Notes under the pieces: generated by a model
Databases searched by the model: none
Told to the model about the DNA's origin: nothing
Seen by the model: the letters and a program-made list of their open reading frames with translations, nothing else
Part shown: piece after piece, positions 5,029 through 7,973 of the stretch
Layout of the letters: each line of letters opens with the position of its first letter
How positions within the stretch are numbered: position 1 is the first letter of the stretch
Assembly (NCBI GenBank): GCA_934273135.1
Contig: CAKQSU010000040.1
Span: 1-7,973, forward strand
From: an uncultured Clostridia bacterium
GTDB lineage: Bacteria > Bacillota > Clostridia > Christensenellales > Borkfalkiaceae
DNA length: 7,973 nt
Direction of reading: 5' to 3'
Position numbers and translations under genes: made by a program

Positions 5029-6540
5029 ATGTATTTACCAAACAAAAAGGATATACCGTGGAAGAAAAAAGATTACGTTTTAACGATTCTGCAATTTTTT
5101 ATTTACGCGCTCGTTTTTGCCGGGCTTATGGTCGGGCTTATATTTTTGAACGCGGGCGGCGCAAGCGAATTCGTTAAGTTTTTTACCACGGAAAAGACGA
5201 TAAGGGACTATGTTTATCTTTGCGCGTTCATCGTTATCATTTGCGCGTCGCTGTATCTGTATCTGTTTTGCGAATTCAGAGACTTTTTGCTTCAAGGCAA
5301 AAATATAGCGGTCATATTCATAATAATGCAGTTAAGCCTTGCCATTTCGATAGTTATGGGCAAGTACGTGGGCATTTACGCCCGCCCCGTGGCGTTTTGT
5401 TCTTTGCTTATTCTTCTCCTCGTGAACAAGCGCACGGCGATTTTCGTAGGGTTTTTGTTTAATCTGCTCGTCTTTGTCGTCGACATTTTCACAAACCAAA
5501 GCCCGTCCGCCGTTCAGGCAACAGTTTCGCTCGTCATCTGCTCGTGTACAAGCATTTTCGCGATCTATCTCGTGGACGGCGTAGGCTCGCGCATAAGAGT
5601 GTTTGTGAGAGGATTTTTCATATCCTTGCCCGTCATCGCGTTAGCCTTGCTTGTCGAGTTTAAGCCGGAAATGACGCTTAACGACTTTTTCATGATAGTT
5701 TTACACGGGTTTATGGGCGGAATGACTTCGGTGCTTTTCATGATGGCTATTCTCCCCGTGTTCGAAGCGGTTTTCAATATGCTCACGAATTATCGCTTGG
5801 CGGAAATCACCGATCACAAATCAAAGCTTATCAAGCGAATGATAGAGACCGCGCCGGGAACTTTTAACCACTCTATGGTCGTTGCTTCTCTTGCCGAAAC
5901 TTGCGCGACCGCGATAGGCGAAAACCCGCTTTTAGCCCGCGCCGCCGCGTATTATCACGATATCGGCAAGCTTAAACAGCCTATTTATTTCACCGAGAAC
6001 CAGCACGGCTACAACCCGCATGACGACTTGACGCCCGAACTTTCGACCGAGATAATCCGCTCGCACACAAAGGACGGCTACGACCTCATCAAAAAGTATC
6101 ATTTGCCGATTATTTTAGCGGACGTCGCGCGCGAACACCACGGCACTTTGCCTATTCAGTATTTTTACGCGAAAGCTTTAAAGTACACCGAGGGCGAACT
6201 TAACATAGAAGACTTTTCTTACCCGGGACCCAAGCCCCACTCTAAAATCGCGGCGATAATAATGCTTGCCGACGGTTGCGAAGCGGCGGTCAGAGCGCAG
6301 AACGACCGTTCTCGCGATAAGGTTGAAAAAATCGTCGGGTCCATTATTGCCGACAGAATGAAGCTCGAACAGTTTTCCGAGTGCGAAATCACAATGCGTG
6401 AAATCGACCTTATAAGGGAAGCTATCGAAAACGGTTTGTCGGGCGTTTATCACGACAGAATCAATTACCCCAAGCTCAACAATCGCAAAGTCAACGCGTT
6501 TGAGGGCGAGTCGAGCGAAAAGAGCGAAAAAAAGGAATAA
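5029..6540 (+). CDS. pgpH: PgpH-type membrane HD phosphodiesterase without the extracellular domain
   Basis: A 503-residue 7TM-HD protein. The family (YqfF in Bacillus, PgpH in Listeria) hydrolyses the second messenger c-di-AMP at the membrane. Hydrophobic segments lie near 17-40, 60-82, 92-112, 118-132, 137-155, 160-183, 190-210 and 218-250. The cytoplasmic HD domain follows with all metal ligands: H281, H310-D311, H346, H370-H371 and D415; spacing matches the Listeria enzyme closely. AYYHDIGKLKQP (307-318) is diagnostic. Canonical members are about 700 residues because a large extracellular 7TMR-HDED domain follows the first membrane segment; here only about 20 residues separate segments 1 and 2. 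The C-terminus ends in a charged Ser/Glu/Lys tail (490-503). The ATG at 5029 follows AAAGGAG by six bases. ybeY starts three bases after the stop, with its binding site inside the end of this gene. Confidence 0.94.
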   Translation: MYLPNKKDIPWKKKDYVLTILQFFIYALVFAGLMVGLIFLNAGGASEFVKFFTTEKTIRDYVYLCAFIVIICASLYLYLFCEFRDFLLQGKNIAVIFIIMQLSLAISIVMGKYVGIYARPVAFCSLLILLLVNKRTAIFVGFLFNLLVFVVDIFTNQSPSAVQATVSLVICSCTSIFAIYLVDGVGSRIRVFVRGFFISLPVIALALLVEFKPEMTLNDFFMIVLHGFMGGMTSVLFMMAILPVFEAVFNMLTNYRLAEITDHKSKLIKRMIETAPGTFNHSMVVASLAETCATAIGENPLLARAAAYYHDIGKLKQPIYFTENQHGYNPHDDLTPELSTEIIRSHTKDGYDLIKKYHLPIILADVAREHHGTLPIQYFYAKALKYTEGELNIEDFSYPGPKPHSKIAAIIMLADGCEAAVRAQNDRSRDKVEKIVGSIIADRMKLEQFSECEITMREIDLIREAIENGLSGVYHDRINYPKLNNRKVNAFEGESSEKSEKKE

Positions 6541-6543
6541 TTT

Positions 6544-7020
6544 ATGGCGAAACTTACGGTATACGGCGGCGACGAATACTTAGGCGACATCGTGCCGCTT
6601 TGCGCCGCTACAATGAAGGTATTGAAGCAGCGTTGCAACTTTTACGTCGATTTAACTTTTTTGACGAAAGAAGAAATGCAAGAACTCAATAAAAAAGAGC
6701 GTTCCGTCGATTCTGTTACGGACGTTCTGTCTTTCCCCATGCTCAACGGAATACGCGGAAAAACCGTCTATAAAAAGGATTTTCCGCTCGACTATGACGA
6801 GGACGAAAAAGCGATTTTTTTGGGTTCCGTCGCAATTTGCCCCCAAAGGGCGAAAGAGCAGGCGAAAGAGTACGGACACAGCGAGGAAAGGGAGTTCAAA
6901 TATTTGCTCGTTCATTCGCTTTTGCATCTTTTCGGGTACGACCACTTAACGGACGAGGATAAAAAAGAAATGCGCGAGAAAGAAGAAATCATAATGAACG
7001 AAATAGGAGTTACCGAATGA
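6544..7020 (+). CDS. ybeY: YbeY, rRNA maturation/endoribonuclease family metalloprotein
   Basis: A 158-residue cytoplasmic metal-dependent protein that takes part in 16S rRNA 3'-end maturation and ribosome quality control. The zinc site is the H-x3-H-x5-H motif: H124, H128 and H134 in VHSLLHLFGYDHL. The second family signature, VTDVLSFPM, is at 58-66 following KKERSVDS. Two small departures: Ser125 stands where most relatives have Gly (HGxLH), and Ser95 where the usual LGDI has Asp. Length is normal. The ATG at 6544 follows an AAAGGA site inside the end of pgpH by about seven bases. The stop overlaps the era start in an ATGA, so the two are probably translationally coupled; both act on 30S maturation. 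Confidence 0.96.
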   Translation: MAKLTVYGGDEYLGDIVPLCAATMKVLKQRCNFYVDLTFLTKEEMQELNKKERSVDSVTDVLSFPMLNGIRGKTVYKKDFPLDYDEDEKAIFLGSVAICPQRAKEQAKEYGHSEEREFKYLLVHSLLHLFGYDHLTDEDKKEMREKEEIIMNEIGVTE

Positions 7021-7910
7021 AAAGCGGAATAGTCGCGGTAGTCGGCAGAGCGAACGCCGGCAAATCTACGCTCATCAACGTTTTAGTCGGCGAAAAGGTG
7101 GCGATAGTGTCGCCAAAGCCACAGACCACGCGCGAAAGAATACTCGGAGTAAAAAACGGCGACGTGTACCAGATTGTTTTTGAAGATACGCCTGGCATTT
7201 ACAAGGCTTCTTCTCTTTTGAACGAGCGCATGCAAAAATGCGCTTCTACGGCGGCTAAGGACGTTGACGTAATCTTGTTCTTAATCGACGGACACGACGG
7301 CGTGAAGGAAGAGGACGTCGAAAATTTGAAAAAGTATGCGAGCGGCGACATTCCGCTCGTTCTTGCGTTTACAAAAACCGACATTATGCCCAAAGAAAAA
7401 ATCCCGCTTTTAGCCGAGAGCGTAAAGGACGTAAGCAACATCGAAAAAATAGTAACGCTTTCCGCGCGCCGCGGCAAAAACGTGGGCAAACTTTTAGACG
7501 AAATCGTTTATCTTTTGCCGGAGGGCGAGCCTATCTATGGCGACGACGTTGTTTCCGACCGCTCCGAAAGATTCATGATTGCCGAAATAATGCGGGAAAA
7601 AATACTCTTAAAGTACGACAAGGAAATTCCGCACGGCGTGGCGATAATAATAAACACGTTCGAAAAACAGCCTAACGGCGTGTATGACGTGAACCTCGAT
7701 ATCGTTTGCGAAAAGCAAAACCACAAGGCAATCATTATCGGCAAAGGCGGCGCGGCTTTGAAGGAAGTTTCCTCCTTTGCGCGCGAAAGCATGGAAAAAT
7801 TCCTCGGCGCAAAGGTGTTTTTGACAACCTACGTCAAGGTTAAAGAGGATTGGCGCAACAACCCGTCGAGATTGAAAGAATTCGGTTACGGCGCGGAACA
7901 ATTCGAATAA
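7017..7910 (+). CDS. era: GTPase Era (16S rRNA/30S subunit assembly)
   Basis: An essential-type GTPase that binds the 3' end of 16S rRNA and assists 30S assembly at the cytoplasmic face of the membrane. The N-terminal GTPase domain shows G1 GRANAGKST at 10-18, switch region TTRERILGV at 37-45 (G2), G3 DTPG at 57-60, G4 TKTD at 119-122 and G5 SAR at 149-151. The C-terminal KH domain carries IIGKGG at 240-245 and ends with VKVKEDWRNNP at 273-283. Length (297) is typical. G4 has Thr instead of the usual Asn, and G1 has Ala instead of Pro and Val; the motif is still of the accepted N/TKxD type. AGGAG at 7005-7009 precedes the ATG by seven bases. dgkA and cdd, which separate ybeY and era in Bacillus, are absent here. 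Confidence 0.97.
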   Translation: MKSGIVAVVGRANAGKSTLINVLVGEKVAIVSPKPQTTRERILGVKNGDVYQIVFEDTPGIYKASSLLNERMQKCASTAAKDVDVILFLIDGHDGVKEEDVENLKKYASGDIPLVLAFTKTDIMPKEKIPLLAESVKDVSNIEKIVTLSARRGKNVGKLLDEIVYLLPEGEPIYGDDVVSDRSERFMIAEIMREKILLKYDKEIPHGVAIIINTFEKQPNGVYDVNLDIVCEKQNHKAIIIGKGGAALKEVSSFARESMEKFLGAKVFLTTYVKVKEDWRNNPSRLKEFGYGAEQFE

Positions 7911-7939
7911 AAGACGAAATTTTCCGTATTCTAAGTAAT

Positions 7940-7973
7940 ATGGATAAAGACATTGAAAAAGCCGCCTGGAAGC
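7940..7973 (+). CDS. Possible start of a small downstream gene, perhaps yqzL-like (partial)
   Basis: An ATG 29 bases after the era stop opens a frame reading MDKDIEKAAWK to the window edge. In Bacillus, era is followed by the small yqzL gene and then recO. The tryptophan-lysine in a short acidic/basic start resembles what I recall of YqzL-type proteins and does not resemble a RecO N-terminus. No clear ribosome binding site precedes it and only 11 codons are visible, so both the gene and its identity are tentative. Confidence 0.3.
   Translation, partial: MDKDIEKAAWK

Noticed and set aside
1..7973. CRISPR arrays, insertion sequences, tRNA or rRNA genes, attachment sites
   Set aside because: Reading both strands showed no regularly spaced repeats, no transposase or integrase motifs, and no tRNA- or rRNA-like sequence; the window is almost fully occupied by conserved housekeeping genes.

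Overview
The window is a stretch of chromosome from a low-to-moderate GC Gram-positive bacterium, most likely a member of the Bacillota in or near the Clostridia. Three things point there. The gene order yqfC-yqfD-phoH-pgpH-ybeY-era is the housekeeping and sporulation cluster known from Bacillus and clostridia. yqfC and yqfD are largely confined to endospore-formers and their relatives. Ribosome binding sites are strong AAGGAG or GGAGG types. The leucyl-tRNA synthetase variant (HIGHWYNYG signature, four-cysteine zinc knuckle) also resembles, from memory, a clostridial subtype. The species cannot be named from the sequence.

Layout. Positions 1-1624, minus strand: the first 541 codons of leuS, running off the left edge before the KMSKS loop. 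Positions 1625-1835: a 211-bp divergent promoter region with an extended -10 promoter for leuS and a near-consensus promoter for the gene on the right. Positions 1836-2819, plus strand: a multi-spanning PAP2-family membrane phosphatase, ending in a weak terminator-like hairpin. Positions 2899-7910, plus strand: a tight operon of yqfC, yqfD, phoH, pgpH, ybeY and era. Junctions are overlaps of 14, 4 and 4 bases and gaps of 57 and 3 bases. The last 34 bases may begin another small gene, possibly yqzL-like. No gene-free stretch exceeds 300 bases.

How the genes fit together. PhoH, YbeY and Era are a long-conserved set linked to RNA metabolism and 16S rRNA/30S maturation. PgpH is a membrane HD-domain phosphodiesterase of the c-di-AMP type. 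YqfC and YqfD are sporulation-associated proteins that in Bacillus act in the mother cell. LeuRS and the PAP2 phosphatase are transcribed divergently just outside and have no obvious functional link to the operon.

Nothing in the window looks like an undescribed system, a mobile element or CRISPR. The points worth a second look are modest: a PgpH that lacks the family's large extracellular sensor domain, a short YqfD, promoter-like elements that could separate the sporulation genes from the housekeeping genes, the absence of dgkA and cdd from the usual place before era, a TTG start for phoH, and a Thr in place of Asn in the Era G4 motif.
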